Shown piece by piece: positions 1-8,526 of a stretch of DNA of 38,849 nt. This DNA is from Candidatus Gottesmanbacteria bacterium. Lineage in GTDB: Bacteria; Patescibacteriota; Microgenomatia; UBA10105. Numbering within the stretch: position 1 is the stretch's first letter; every line of letters starts with the position of its first letter. The stretch lies in NCBI GenBank assembly GCA_023245415.1, contig JAHFKJ010000013.1:1027-39875 (forward strand), in the 5' to 3' direction. Position numbers and translations under genes: made by a program. The notes beneath the pieces were generated by a model. That model worked only from the letters and a program-made list of their open reading frames with translations, was not told the origin of the DNA and searched no databases.

Positions 1-765
1 ATAAATAAAATTAAACGAAATTTAAAAGTTGTTGGCCTAACATTTGTTCAATGGGTTACACTTTTTTTAAGTACGAAAGTTATTGTTTTCAGTAAGTATG
101 CACAAAATCATGTTTGGCAACGGTTCAAAATATCTAACGATAAAACGATTTTAATCCCTGGAACAATAGATAAAAACATACAATTTGCTAGTTTGAAACT
201 TAGGATAAAAAAAAGAAGCAATAAATTTACACTTCTCAATATTTCACGTTTCGAAAATAGAAAAGGTCATGATATTTTGCTTTATGCTGTCGATTTGCTT
301 TTGAAAAGAGGACTTAATGTTCAACTCATCATTCGTGGCCCCATAAGTGGAGAAATTATATCCGTTTTAAAAATTTATGAGTCCCTTAACCTTAAAAACC
401 ATATTTCGATACTCTATTCAGTAACGGAAAAAGAAAGACTTGAGCTTATGAAAACTGCAGATTTGTTCGTAATGCCGTCGCGAGAACTTGAAACTTTTGG
501 ATTAACTATTGTCGAATCCTTGGCTTGCGGTACACCAGTAGTAGGCACACCAGTAGGAGCTATACCCGAAATACTTTCTCTAGTTAATAAACACCTCATT
601 GCGAAATCATCCAGTCCTACAGATTTGGCAAACGCTATTTTTTGGTATATGAACCAAAATGTACGTCAAAGACGAAAAATTGCAAAGAAATGCCAGAAAG
701 TGATACTTAAACATTTTGAACAATCGTTGATAGTTAATAAGCTGAAACATATTTATAAACTATAA
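1..765 (+). CDS. Glycosyltransferase family 4 (GT-B), 5'-truncated by window edge
   Basis: The reading frame is open from base 1, so the N-terminal Rossmann half lies outside the window and the first visible start-like codon (TTG at 193) is not the real start. The visible part carries the GT4 C-terminal domain: 'LLNISRFENRKGHD', then 'ADLFVMPSRELETFGLTIVESLACGTPVVGTPVGAIPEIL', which holds the E-x7-E nucleotide-sugar/phosphate-binding motif and the usual Gly-rich turn. GT4 enzymes move a sugar from an NDP-sugar onto a lipid-linked or glycan acceptor at the cytoplasmic membrane face. It is the first gene of the AT-rich surface-glycan locus. Donor and acceptor cannot be read from the sequence. 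The family call is firm. Confidence 0.88.
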   Translation: MNKIKRNLKVVGLTFVQWVTLFLSTKVIVFSKYAQNHVWQRFKISNDKTILIPGTIDKNIQFASLKLRIKKRSNKFTLLNISRFENRKGHDILLYAVDLLLKRGLNVQLIIRGPISGEIISVLKIYESLNLKNHISILYSVTEKERLELMKTADLFVMPSRELETFGLTIVESLACGTPVVGTPVGAIPEILSLVNKHLIAKSSSPTDLANAIFWYMNQNVRQRRKIAKKCQKVILKHFEQSLIVNKLKHIYKL

Positions 766-805
766 ATATCATTTTTCATATTATTAGTTTTACAAAAAAA
801 TTCCC

Positions 806-2299
806 ATGAGAACTAAGAATAAAAAATTGGGACTTTTGATTTTAACTATTTTTGCAGAAGCTTATTTGATAGCAAACATTGTAGGTATACAAACAAATAT
901 ATTGTATCTGAATGGAAATTGGGAAAGCCAAAAAATGTTGCTAGCAAAAGGCGTTATTGGATCTGTTTCCTACTTTGTAACTCTACCCGCATTAGCTGGA
1001 AATCAATTAGATTTAGGAGCTTGGAACGGCTATCAAGAGATTGTACTGAAAAAAAAAGTTTCTCCTATAAAAATTCAGTTTAAATTTTATTTAGAACAAA
1101 ATACGTATCTAGATTTTCTGTATAACGGTAACGATATAAATTTTTCAGGCATACGCCTAAGCAGTAGTGAAAAGTACCCAAACATTTCATATGATGTAGA
1201 TTTTTCGGGTAAATTTATATCTCAATCAGCATTAACTAATACGCTCTTGAAGGCGAACTACTGGCACTCATTTCAATTAATAAAAGCGGGTCAAATTTAT
1301 AATATATCTTTAGACAACAGACTGCTTTATGAAGGAAACCATTATAAAGATAGTCAATTACTAGGCTTTCGTGGCAGCGCAAAACATTCATATGTTGACA
1401 ATATAACAATTACACAGGCTGACAATTCGGTTTTTTTTGAATCTTTTGAAAATAATCAAGTTAGAATTGTAATATTTACTATTTTAATTGTGGTTTTTAT
1501 GACAGCCGCTTATCTCGGGTACATATTACGAAGAGCTCACTTAACGACTGGTTATTCAACATCTCAGTTTATTCGAACACATTTTATATTTATAGTCTGT
1601 TTAATTATTTTTAACCTCATAAACATGCGTTTGGCTACTTGGTATCCTGATAACCCGGATAATATTAATTGGTATGGTTTTGAATCTAACATGGACAATA
1701 AAAGTACTGTTCTTAGTACAATTCATTACGCCTACTCTAAAGAAAAATTACCAAACGTAAATAGAATTCTGTTTTTGGGCACTTCCCAAACATGGGGAGC
1801 AGGAGCTTCATACGAAAGCAATACACTTGTCCAACAGTTTAGTAAAAAACTTTCTTCTCAGAAGAATAACCATCAGGAATACCAGGTTATTAACGCAGGA
1901 ATTTCAGGGTCTACAGCGACTGAACTTTTTGATTTTTATTCAAAGGAATGGATTTTTATGCATCCAAATACAGTAATACTTAATTTATCTAACAACGACA
2001 CAAATTATATATTATTTAGACAAATTTTAGATAAATTTGCCCATCTTAATAAAACGATGGGTATAACCACAGTATTTATTCTTGAACCGAACAGCGTCGA
2101 GGTTACCAACGAAAATCTAACTAAAAATCATTTAATAATGCAGGATATTGCCTTGAAATACACAATACCTGTAGTAAATATGCATGAGGAATTATCCAAA
2201 TACTCAAATCAAGGATTCCTCTGGTGGGACAGCGTGCATCTTACCGATTATGGACAAGATCAATTTGCCGAGATTTTATTTAAATCTATGCCATGGTGA
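806..2299 (+). CDS. Membrane-anchored SGNH/GDSL-hydrolase-fold protein with extracytoplasmic beta domain
   Basis: This is a 497-residue protein. A hydrophobic segment at about 8-26 is followed by a region of about 180 residues rich in beta strands (85-205), possibly a concanavalin/laminin-G-like fold. Two more membrane segments follow at about 220-241 and 258-276, then a C-terminal SGNH domain (about 318-497). The SGNH blocks are visible: GTSQTWG with the Ser nucleophile near 327, 'NAGISGSTATEL' supplying the Gly, 'NLSNNDTN' supplying the Asn, and 'WWDSVHLTDYG' with the catalytic Asp/His near 474/477. Such domains add or remove acyl groups on polysaccharides. In this locus an O-acetyl (or other acyl) transferase or esterase acting on exported glycan is likely, but the substrate is unknown. 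No Shine-Dalgarno is seen before the ATG. Confidence 0.75.
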   Translation: MRTKNKKLGLLILTIFAEAYLIANIVGIQTNILYLNGNWESQKMLLAKGVIGSVSYFVTLPALAGNQLDLGAWNGYQEIVLKKKVSPIKIQFKFYLEQNTYLDFLYNGNDINFSGIRLSSSEKYPNISYDVDFSGKFISQSALTNTLLKANYWHSFQLIKAGQIYNISLDNRLLYEGNHYKDSQLLGFRGSAKHSYVDNITITQADNSVFFESFENNQVRIVIFTILIVVFMTAAYLGYILRRAHLTTGYSTSQFIRTHFIFIVCLIIFNLINMRLATWYPDNPDNINWYGFESNMDNKSTVLSTIHYAYSKEKLPNVNRILFLGTSQTWGAGASYESNTLVQQFSKKLSSQKNNHQEYQVINAGISGSTATELFDFYSKEWIFMHPNTVILNLSNNDTNYILFRQILDKFAHLNKTMGITTVFILEPNSVEVTNENLTKNHLIMQDIALKYTIPVVNMHEELSKYSNQGFLWWDSVHLTDYGQDQFAEILFKSMPW

Positions 2300-2354
2300 T
2301 ATCAATTAGTTATTTAACAAATGTTTCAAACAAGTATAAACTGAGGTAGAATTC

Positions 2355-3296
2355 CTAAAATGTTTCCCTATTAATACATCTCATGGACATGCCAATTATA
2401 ATCCCATGAATGATTCGTAGTGCTTCACCTACAGAATAACCAATTTCAGTAACTAGTAATAAAATATTAAAGTCAGATTTTCCCTTAATCAATTTTTTGA
2501 TATGAAATTTTATTCCTTCAGAATAGAGTCTATTCCATACATTAATTAGAAAAAGTTTAATTAAATTGAAATCATTTGAATGAATATAATATGTCATATA
2601 TGCAAATTCTCCCGCAGTGTATTTTCCTTGTAATATTCTATACTCATGTTGAGTTAACCAACGATTATGATAATTAATAACCGATGGTTCAAAAGCTAAT
2701 GTGAATTTGCTGCGTAAAATTCTGTATATAATCTCGCCGTCTTCACCCCCTGCAATACCTAAATTTCCTGGTCCAAGCCATTCTTTGAAACCTCCAATAG
2801 TCTTGAATATTTTCTTTCGAAGACTCATGTTGCTTCCTAAACCGAGGACTTGGTGATGAATAATATACGGATCTTTCACAACATTCTGTATATTTTGATA
2901 AAAAATAGAAGGGCAAATTAATTTATGATGCGCTTCAGGATGATAGGGTAAAATTGAACCAAATACGCCATCAACTTGAGCGTTAGTAGATAAAAATGTA
3001 TTGATTTTAAATAACCAATTTTTCGATACAAGGTTATCATCATCAATAAAACTATAAATATCTCCTTTTGATTTTTTAATTGCAGTATTAATTGTTTTTG
3101 TTTTTCCCACGCGATGATCTTTAAAATAGATAAGATTGAAATAATTGTATTTTCGAACAACTTCTTGAGTTAAGTCATTATTGCTTTGATCACCAATGAT
3201 AATTTCGAAATCTTTAAAAGAGTTTTTAAATAAAGACTGCAAACATCTATCAATATGGAATTGTCTATTTTTTGTACTAATAATTACGGATATCAT
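2355..3296 (-). CDS. Glycosyltransferase family 2 (GT-A fold)
   Basis: This 313-residue protein opens with the classic GT2 start 'MISVIISTKNR', followed by 'EIIIGDQSNND' and the metal/nucleotide-binding DDD at residues 85-87 (FIDDDNLV). A further acidic pair, ED at 185-186 in 'GGEDGEIIYRIL', matches the catalytic-base region of GT2 enzymes. No strong membrane span is visible, so it is probably cytoplasmic or peripheral. It would transfer a sugar from an NDP-sugar to a growing lipid-linked glycan. It heads a minus-strand group with the membrane protein and SGNH protein downstream of it in coordinates. Sugar specificity cannot be inferred. A longer overlapping frame inside it is a shadow. Confidence 0.88.
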   Translation of the reverse strand: MISVIISTKNRQFHIDRCLQSLFKNSFKDFEIIIGDQSNNDLTQEVVRKYNYFNLIYFKDHRVGKTKTINTAIKKSKGDIYSFIDDDNLVSKNWLFKINTFLSTNAQVDGVFGSILPYHPEAHHKLICPSIFYQNIQNVVKDPYIIHHQVLGLGSNMSLRKKIFKTIGGFKEWLGPGNLGIAGGEDGEIIYRILRSKFTLAFEPSVINYHNRWLTQHEYRILQGKYTAGEFAYMTYYIHSNDFNLIKLFLINVWNRLYSEGIKFHIKKLIKGKSDFNILLLVTEIGYSVGEALRIIHGIIIGMSMRCINRETF

Positions 3297-3333
3297 AAAA
3301 AAATTATGAACTATTGAAAGAGAACTTCAATCT

Positions 3334-4653
3334 TTACTTCGCAAAGTAACTTAACTTACTATCTTCTAAGATCTTAAGTAGTTCCTTTAAGTAGTCTGTT
3401 CTGTCTGGACTAATTATTAAGAAATTTGTTTTATTTGAACAATAGTCACTATCTTTGGTTTCTAAATAACAGTTCTTCCACTCAGTTGAGCCTATATATA
3501 TATAATTCGCATAGTCGTAGGGTTTTTTTGCATTTAAAAAATCACTGTTATAAATATAAAGCACCAGCAATAAGATCAAGAGTGTCCAACGTAATTTTAA
3601 TTTCTGTACATACCACGTTGCAATATAAATTCCAAAATAGAGTGGTAATTGGTGTGTGATATAGCGGGTCAAATATGCATGTTCAATCCCTGATGACCAA
3701 CGTTGAAAAACTACGAAAATGGCAAACATATAACTATAGAGAAATAAACAAATAACGGGGTAATACTGGGAGAATTTTATATCTCTACTAAGCAAAAAAC
3801 AGACATAACCAAAGTACACTATTGAAATTATAAAAACAACTGGGCTCAATATTTCCATCGATTGCCAGCCAAGTACGCTATTTATTTGTAAATAAATGCT
3901 TTGAATAAAAAACGAAAGGGGAGGCAAAGTATAAATTTTAACAAGAGAAAAATTGTAATTTATGAAGTATCCCCCAATAAAACTTAACATGATTAGCACA
4001 CACACCCAATACATAAGAGATTGTTTACGATGAGATGTATGTAGAGCTTCATATAAAAAGAAAATGCCAGTAAATAAAACCAAATATAACCCTTGGAGTG
4101 AAGAAAATGTACTCAAAAAGGTAATTCCAATTAATAACAAGTTTCGTTTATTAGTTGATTCATGTGTGTATAAATTAAGACCAATTAAAAATAAAAAAAC
4201 TGGGAGAACAAAAGTTAATTGAAACCCGTGCAGCAAATTACCTGATTGCTGTAATGTTAGAAATAAAAACCCGATATAAGCATCTAGTACCGAAATTGAG
4301 TGTGTAAGTCTGTACTTAAGTCGAAACGCAAGCAAACAAGAACATTGCAGAAGACCTACAGTTACTAATGATTCGAATCGTGTGTTCCATTGAGACAATA
4401 TTGCTAAAATTTTTATAATCACCAGTCCAACTCCTATTCGATGCGCATTCTGCTGATATAAAAAAACTTTGAAATAATCTTTTTCACTTACTATTGCATG
4501 CAACACATCTAAATGATCCCAAGAAACAAAGTTAGTAGTATAATTTAAAATAAAAGAATAAAGTCGCAAAGTTAGGCAGACGTACAGAAACAAAAGAATT
4601 ACAGGAGTAAAATATTTATATTTTAGTAAAAATTTTATTATAAAATATTTCAT
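3334..4653 (-). CDS. Polytopic membrane protein, possible GT-C-type glycosyltransferase
   Basis: This 439-residue protein has about ten hydrophobic segments. After the first span comes an extracytoplasmic-type loop, 'NFVSWDHLDVLHAIVSEKDYFKVFLYQQNAHRIG', whose acidic and His residues are placed like the catalytic loop of lipid-linked-sugar-dependent GT-C enzymes. The C-terminal hydrophilic tail contains several Cys residues (about 395-410). No signature decides the family: it could be a GT-C transferase, an O-antigen polymerase-like protein or another glycan-locus membrane protein. It sits 5 nt from the SGNH protein gene upstream of it and is surely co-transcribed. The glycan role rests on the neighbourhood. 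Confidence 0.55.
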   Translation of the reverse strand: MKYFIIKFLLKYKYFTPVILLFLYVCLTLRLYSFILNYTTNFVSWDHLDVLHAIVSEKDYFKVFLYQQNAHRIGVGLVIIKILAILSQWNTRFESLVTVGLLQCSCLLAFRLKYRLTHSISVLDAYIGFLFLTLQQSGNLLHGFQLTFVLPVFLFLIGLNLYTHESTNKRNLLLIGITFLSTFSSLQGLYLVLFTGIFFLYEALHTSHRKQSLMYWVCVLIMLSFIGGYFINYNFSLVKIYTLPPLSFFIQSIYLQINSVLGWQSMEILSPVVFIISIVYFGYVCFLLSRDIKFSQYYPVICLFLYSYMFAIFVVFQRWSSGIEHAYLTRYITHQLPLYFGIYIATWYVQKLKLRWTLLILLLVLYIYNSDFLNAKKPYDYANYIYIGSTEWKNCYLETKDSDYCSNKTNFLIISPDRTDYLKELLKILEDSKLSYFAK

Positions 4654-4658
4654 TTATT

Positions 4659-5834
4659 TCACAATTTTTCCTTTAGTATTTCTTCTAAGTTTTTGGAGAT
4701 AATTTCATTTCCTTCGGGAGTAACATGACATTCATCAATGAATATTGATTCTTGTTCATTATCAAATATTGCTGTTAGATCATAAAAATTTTTGAGATGT
4801 GTTTTCTTTATCCTATCGGTAATGAGGATGTACATGAGCTCTGGATTATTGGGATTGTAGTGATTTATTCTTTTTTCGTCATTCGTTCTGATTTTTTTTG
4901 TGAACAGAAGAGGTTGCCAAACCAATATATACTTAAACCCATACGTTTGAGATAATGCATCAATAACTTTTACGTTTTGTTCATAATTACCGATTACCCG
5001 ATCAACAAAGGTGTCATTCTCTATCTGTGGAACTTGTAAATTTATTTCTGATTTCGTTGTTTTACCTAAAAGATTTTCGATAATTTTTTGTGTGTAATAA
5101 TAAAGCTTAATATATTTAGGGCTATAGTTCTTAATAAGCATAAGTAAATCGCTATTAAACAAACTTAAGTTTGTTGGACTTTCTCTTTGAAAAAATTGCC
5201 ACATATTACCCATTTTAAATTTTATACCCTCTTCATAAAATACTGAATAAGTACTCAACCCATGCTTCAAATCAAAAAATAAATCGTTACAACCATCATA
5301 GAAGATGATTATGCTGGGTTTTTTACCTTCTTTAAGTACTTGTGTAAGATACACTAACTCTTGATTACTATTAAATGCAATCTGCCCAAAATTAGTAACA
5401 CTATAAATATGAGACGCAGTATTTAGATTTTTTGCCAATAATGAAGATATAGTTTCATTATCTGAAGTATAAACTCCCCACAAAGTTGATCCTCCAAACA
5501 TAAAAACTTGAGTTTCATTCTCTAAATAGCCATGACTATTAAACATAGTTTCTCTTATTCTTTCCTGAGTAATGTGTACATGCTCTTTTTGCATAGGACG
5601 CGGAAGCCAACCAAGTAAGGGGTGATAATCAGCATATATCCATGCACTTTCTTCGAATCGCCAGCGGTTTTTTGAATTACGCAGATACCAATTCTCCGAA
5701 ATTTGTCGTTTTAAGTAGAGATTATCTTGATATTTATAATAAAGGTATCGTCCCAATGAAACTAATTGCAATAATAACTCTATGATAAAAAGAAGTTTTA
5801 AAACATTTACCCCAAACTTAACACCTATTGACAT
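4659..5834 (-). CDS. Membrane-anchored SGNH/GDSL-hydrolase-fold protein
   Basis: This 391-residue protein has an N-terminal membrane anchor (about 8-27) and a complete set of SGNH blocks: 'FMFGGSTLWG' (Ser nucleophile), 'VTNFGQIAFNS' (Gly), 'IIFYDGCNDLFFD' (G-x-N-D, Asn) and 'FIDECHVTPEGNEI' (Asp-x-x-His). The catalytic domain would lie outside the membrane. Related proteins are esterases or acyltransferases acting on surface carbohydrates. It is a second SGNH protein in the same locus as the one at 806-2299, but the two share little beyond the motifs. It lies between the ABC transporter genes and the polytopic membrane protein on the same strand, with gaps of 25 and 4 nt. The substrate is unknown. 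Confidence 0.78.
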   Translation of the reverse strand: MSIGVKFGVNVLKLLFIIELLLQLVSLGRYLYYKYQDNLYLKRQISENWYLRNSKNRWRFEESAWIYADYHPLLGWLPRPMQKEHVHITQERIRETMFNSHGYLENETQVFMFGGSTLWGVYTSDNETISSLLAKNLNTASHIYSVTNFGQIAFNSNQELVYLTQVLKEGKKPSIIIFYDGCNDLFFDLKHGLSTYSVFYEEGIKFKMGNMWQFFQRESPTNLSLFNSDLLMLIKNYSPKYIKLYYYTQKIIENLLGKTTKSEINLQVPQIENDTFVDRVIGNYEQNVKVIDALSQTYGFKYILVWQPLLFTKKIRTNDEKRINHYNPNNPELMYILITDRIKKTHLKNFYDLTAIFDNEQESIFIDECHVTPEGNEIISKNLEEILKEKL

Positions 5835-5859
5835 GATTTTCCCACAATCTGATTAAGCA

Positions 5860-6561
5860 TTATAAAACACAACCATTTTCCAAAGTAAGTATCCGGTCGC
5901 AGTTTTTTCGTATGTACTCCAACCAATGAGATGCTATTACAATTGTTTTTCCCTGTTCAAAATAGTCTTGAATTTTAGCATTCGATTTTTGTTGAAATTT
6001 AACATCTCCAGTATTTAACCCTTCATCAAGAATAAGAACAGCTGGATCAGCATGGACAGCAATAGAAAATCCTAATCTTAATTTCATTCCCTCGGAATAA
6101 ATAAACAAAGAAGCGTCTATAAATTGACCGATGTCTGCGAAAGCGATGATCGAATCTAATTTGCATTCTATTTCTTTTTTATTCATTCCTAAAAGCATCC
6201 CATTTAAATAAATGTTGTCTATCCCAGTCAAATCTGGGTGAAATCCAGCTTCTAAGTCAATTAAAGACACAACCTTACCGTAAGTTATAACAGTACCTGA
6301 AGTTGGAGAAGTGATACCGGAAATAATTTTCAAAAGTGTGGTTTTGCCGCTGCCGTTAGGGCCGATGATGCCGATTTTTTCACCTTTTTTAATGGTCAAG
6401 TTAATATCCTTTAAAGCCCAAAACTCTTCAGTCTTTCCTTTTATGAGATGTTCGACAAGCGTTGGTTTTTCATGGTGTATTGTATAGCGCTTCGACACAC
6501 CTGATAACTTGATTGCTATATCTGCATGTGATCTTGAGTTTCGATTCTTAACTGTCTTCAT
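5860..6561 (-). CDS. ABC exporter ATP-binding protein (Wzt/TagH-like), polysaccharide export
   Basis: I choose the ATG at 6561 (233 residues). It overlaps the permease stop as ATGA, the usual coupled arrangement. A TTG two codons upstream is the alternative start (6567). Walker A is GPNGSGKT (67-74), the family-typical 'FHPDLTG' precedes the signature, and the signature is 'YSEGMKLRLGF' (about 155-165). Walker B 'AVLILDEGLNTGD' and the H-loop 'IASHW' (His212) follow. The pattern is that of the exporters of O-antigen, teichoic acid and capsule. The protein ends right after the nucleotide-binding domain, so it lacks the C-terminal carbohydrate-binding domain of the E. coli O9a Wzt type. It would power glycan export with the adjacent permease. 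Confidence 0.9.
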   Translation of the reverse strand: MKTVKNRNSRSHADIAIKLSGVSKRYTIHHEKPTLVEHLIKGKTEEFWALKDINLTIKKGEKIGIIGPNGSGKTTLLKIISGITSPTSGTVITYGKVVSLIDLEAGFHPDLTGIDNIYLNGMLLGMNKKEIECKLDSIIAFADIGQFIDASLFIYSEGMKLRLGFSIAVHADPAVLILDEGLNTGDVKFQQKSNAKIQDYFEQGKTIVIASHWLEYIRKNCDRILTLENGCVL

Positions 6562-7334
6562 ACCCAATCGTCGAAATTTTTACTTTCAAGTTTAAACACA
6601 ATAATACCTAATACTAGGAATAGCATAGATATCGACAAGTTTATAAGCAGCATTCCCCATCCCGGAGGAGGAGCACCTGAAAAAATAAACTGAAATAACT
6701 GGACAATTGAGGTTAAGGGATTGATCCGCCATAACCACATGAGGTTATAAGGAACAACGGAAATCGAGTAAACAATCGGCGTAGCGTAAAACCAGAGTAT
6801 TAATACGGCTTGAACAAAAAAATTCACATCGCGAAATCTCACATTCAGAGCTGATGTGAATAAACTTATACCAATTGAAAATATCAGTAATAAGAATAAG
6901 GCGATGAGTAAGATGGGTATATTTTTAATATCGAATAAGCCGTTAATAACGACAGGTACGGAAAATAATCCTAAGGCTATAACTAAGTTAATTGCATTTG
7001 AAAAAATAATGGAAAGTGGAATAACTGAATGCGGAAATCTGGATTTTTTGATAAGTGAACGTTCGTAAACAATCGAAGGTGTGGTTTTTGAGAGTGTCAG
7101 GCTGAAAAAATTCCAGACTAATAGTCCGCAAAAAAGATAATAAAAATAGTTGGATATCGGCTCTTTTATAAACAATCTGAATATAAAACCGATAACCAGC
7201 ATTTGTAGAAGTGGATTAATCAATATCCACAAAAATCCAAACACTGTATGTTTATATCGGGATTTTAATTCTTTCTCAGTCATTCCGCAAAGTAAATCCC
7301 AGAATAGCCTAATTTCATAACTTTTACTTTTCAT
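6558..7334 (-). CDS. ABC-2-type permease of polysaccharide exporter (Wzm/TagG-like)
   Basis: This 258-residue protein has about six membrane spans. The N-terminal amphipathic start 'LLCGMTEKELKSRYKHTVFGFLWILINPLLQMLVIGFIF' is characteristic of the ABC-2 polysaccharide/teichoic-acid exporter permeases, as is the later 'LNVRFRDVNFFVQAVLILWFYATPIVYS'. It forms the membrane channel for lipid-linked glycan and pairs with the ATPase encoded downstream (4-nt overlap). Its promoter appears to share a palindromic -10 region with the divergent sugar transferase gene. Length is normal for the family. Confidence 0.9.
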   Translation of the reverse strand: MKSKSYEIRLFWDLLCGMTEKELKSRYKHTVFGFLWILINPLLQMLVIGFIFRLFIKEPISNYFYYLFCGLLVWNFFSLTLSKTTPSIVYERSLIKKSRFPHSVIPLSIIFSNAINLVIALGLFSVPVVINGLFDIKNIPILLIALFLLLIFSIGISLFTSALNVRFRDVNFFVQAVLILWFYATPIVYSISVVPYNLMWLWRINPLTSIVQLFQFIFSGAPPPGWGMLLINLSISMLFLVLGIIVFKLESKNFDDWV

Positions 7335-7345
7335 AAAGATGTTTC

Positions 7346-7355
7346 ATTATATAAT
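7346..7355. promoter_or_regulatory. Overlapping divergent -10 boxes (ATTATATAAT)
   Basis: The palindrome ATTATATAAT contains TATAAT on both strands: plus at 7350-7355, minus at 7351-7346. On the minus strand the box ends 11 nt before the permease ATG. On the plus strand it ends 6 nt before a TTG (7362) and 15 nt before the ATG (7371) of the sugar transferase gene. Neither gene has a recognisable Shine-Dalgarno, so both mRNAs would have almost no leader. No clear -35 boxes are seen. Confidence 0.55.
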
Positions 7356-7370
7356 ACAAATTTGCTTTAT

Positions 7371-7982
7371 ATGAAAATTCTATCGTTTATATTATTTATG
7401 TTGTTTTTAAATTGCTTAATTTTGGTGTGTATTCCAATATTAATCTTCATAAGTCTGATAATAGTAATGACATCCGGTTTACCTATTTTCTTTATAGAAG
7501 ATCGTGTGGGATTAAATGGAAAAAATTTTAGACTCTTCAAATTCCGTACAATGGTAAAAAACGCACCACGATTAAAGTCTAAAGTGAAATACTTAAATGA
7601 AGCAGATGGTCCGGTTTTCAAAATTCATCATGACCCCCGTTTTACTAAAATCGGCCGATATTTAAGTCACACCGGTCTCGATGAATTACCGCAACTTTTT
7701 AATGTTTTAAAAGGGGAAATGGCGTTAATCGGCCCGCGACCGTTACCTATTGCAGAATCTTCGAAGTTAAAAAGCTGGCAATTAAAACGTTTACAAATTA
7801 AACCGGGAATCATCTCACCCTGGATCGTCAGTGGCTATCACAATCAATCTTTTAGCAAATGGATGAAAAGTGATATTAAGTATGTTCAAAATAAAAATTT
7901 TTTTATTGACGTAGTTGTACTGATTCAAAGTATTGTATTTGTGATAAAACAACTTATACATGAAACTAAAATTTCAATTTAA
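7371..7982 (+). CDS. Phosphoglycosyl transferase (bacterial sugar transferase, WcaJ/PglC-like)
   Basis: The product is about 203 residues from the ATG at 7371. A TTG at 7362 would add three residues and is an alternative start because the -10 box is so close. One N-terminal hydrophobic re-entrant helix (about 1-35) is followed by the conserved core 'IEDRVGLNGKNFRLFKFRTM', then 'FTKIGRYLSHTGLDELPQLFNVLKGEMALIGPRPLP', with the Asp-Glu dyad at about 104-105. Monotopic phosphoglycosyl transferases move a sugar-1-phosphate from an NDP-sugar to undecaprenyl phosphate, the first step of glycan assembly. It fits the neighbouring glycosyltransferases and ABC exporter. It has only the minimal catalytic domain, without the N-terminal four-helix/CoA-binding part of long WcaJ proteins. 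Confidence 0.9.
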   Translation: MKILSFILFMLFLNCLILVCIPILIFISLIIVMTSGLPIFFIEDRVGLNGKNFRLFKFRTMVKNAPRLKSKVKYLNEADGPVFKIHHDPRFTKIGRYLSHTGLDELPQLFNVLKGEMALIGPRPLPIAESSKLKSWQLKRLQIKPGIISPWIVSGYHNQSFSKWMKSDIKYVQNKNFFIDVVVLIQSIVFVIKQLIHETKISI

Positions 7983-7989
7983 CGCTTGA

Positions 7990-8526
7990 TTATTTGTTTC
8001 TTAAGCTCACTTGTGTTTTAAATAATTGAAAAGACGTTTCTGCCGCAGTTTTATTTGTTCCAGCTTCTTTCAAGTTAAACGCTATAGATATCGCTTTTGC
8101 GCCGGTCGTTGACGATGTGCAGGTAAATGCAATATTTGCCGTATCACAAGCGGGAACAGCTACTGCCGAATTAGTCAACACTCGAATTGTTCCAGATATG
8201 TTTTCTTCGATTGCTAATGAAGTTGAATTGCATTGAAATGTCGACTGGGTATTGTCAGAATTAAGAATAGTTAATTGATTGCTTGCTACTCCTGTACAAG
8301 TAGACACATCAAGGGAGTTGCGGATTTTTATTTCCATTACTGCCACAGTATAATCTCCATTCTGTTTTATTTCCTTAATAATATCTGCTTTTGAAGCTCC
8401 ATGAAGCAAACCGAATAGAGCAGCGCTTAAAACAGTCGAAATGATCCCCACTATAACGATAGTGATCATCATTTCAATTAAGGAAAATCCATAACTGTGC
8501 CGGCGGTAGTTCATATTTATTGCCAT
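7990..8526 (-). CDS. Type IV minor pilin / pseudopilin, PilW/GspJ-like
   Basis: This 178-residue protein has a prepilin leader ending in Gly: '...RRHSYG|FSLIEMMITIVIVGIISTVLSAALFGLLHG', with Glu at +5, which is the prepilin peptidase site plus the alpha1 assembly helix. The rest is a beta-rich extracellular head. The pattern 'FSLIEMMI' and the position as last gene of the minor pilin run suggest a GspJ/PilW-type subunit. The start is at 8526, overlapping the preceding pilin by 10 nt; the second ATG at 8514 is an alternative that removes the overlap. It is the final gene of the pilus operon and converges with the sugar transferase gene, with only 7 nt between the two stops. Confidence 0.82.
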   Translation of the reverse strand: MAINMNYRRHSYGFSLIEMMITIVIVGIISTVLSAALFGLLHGASKADIIKEIKQNGDYTVAVMEIKIRNSLDVSTCTGVASNQLTILNSDNTQSTFQCNSTSLAIEENISGTIRVLTNSAVAVPACDTANIAFTCTSSTTGAKAISIAFNLKEAGTNKTAAETSFQLFKTQVSLRNK

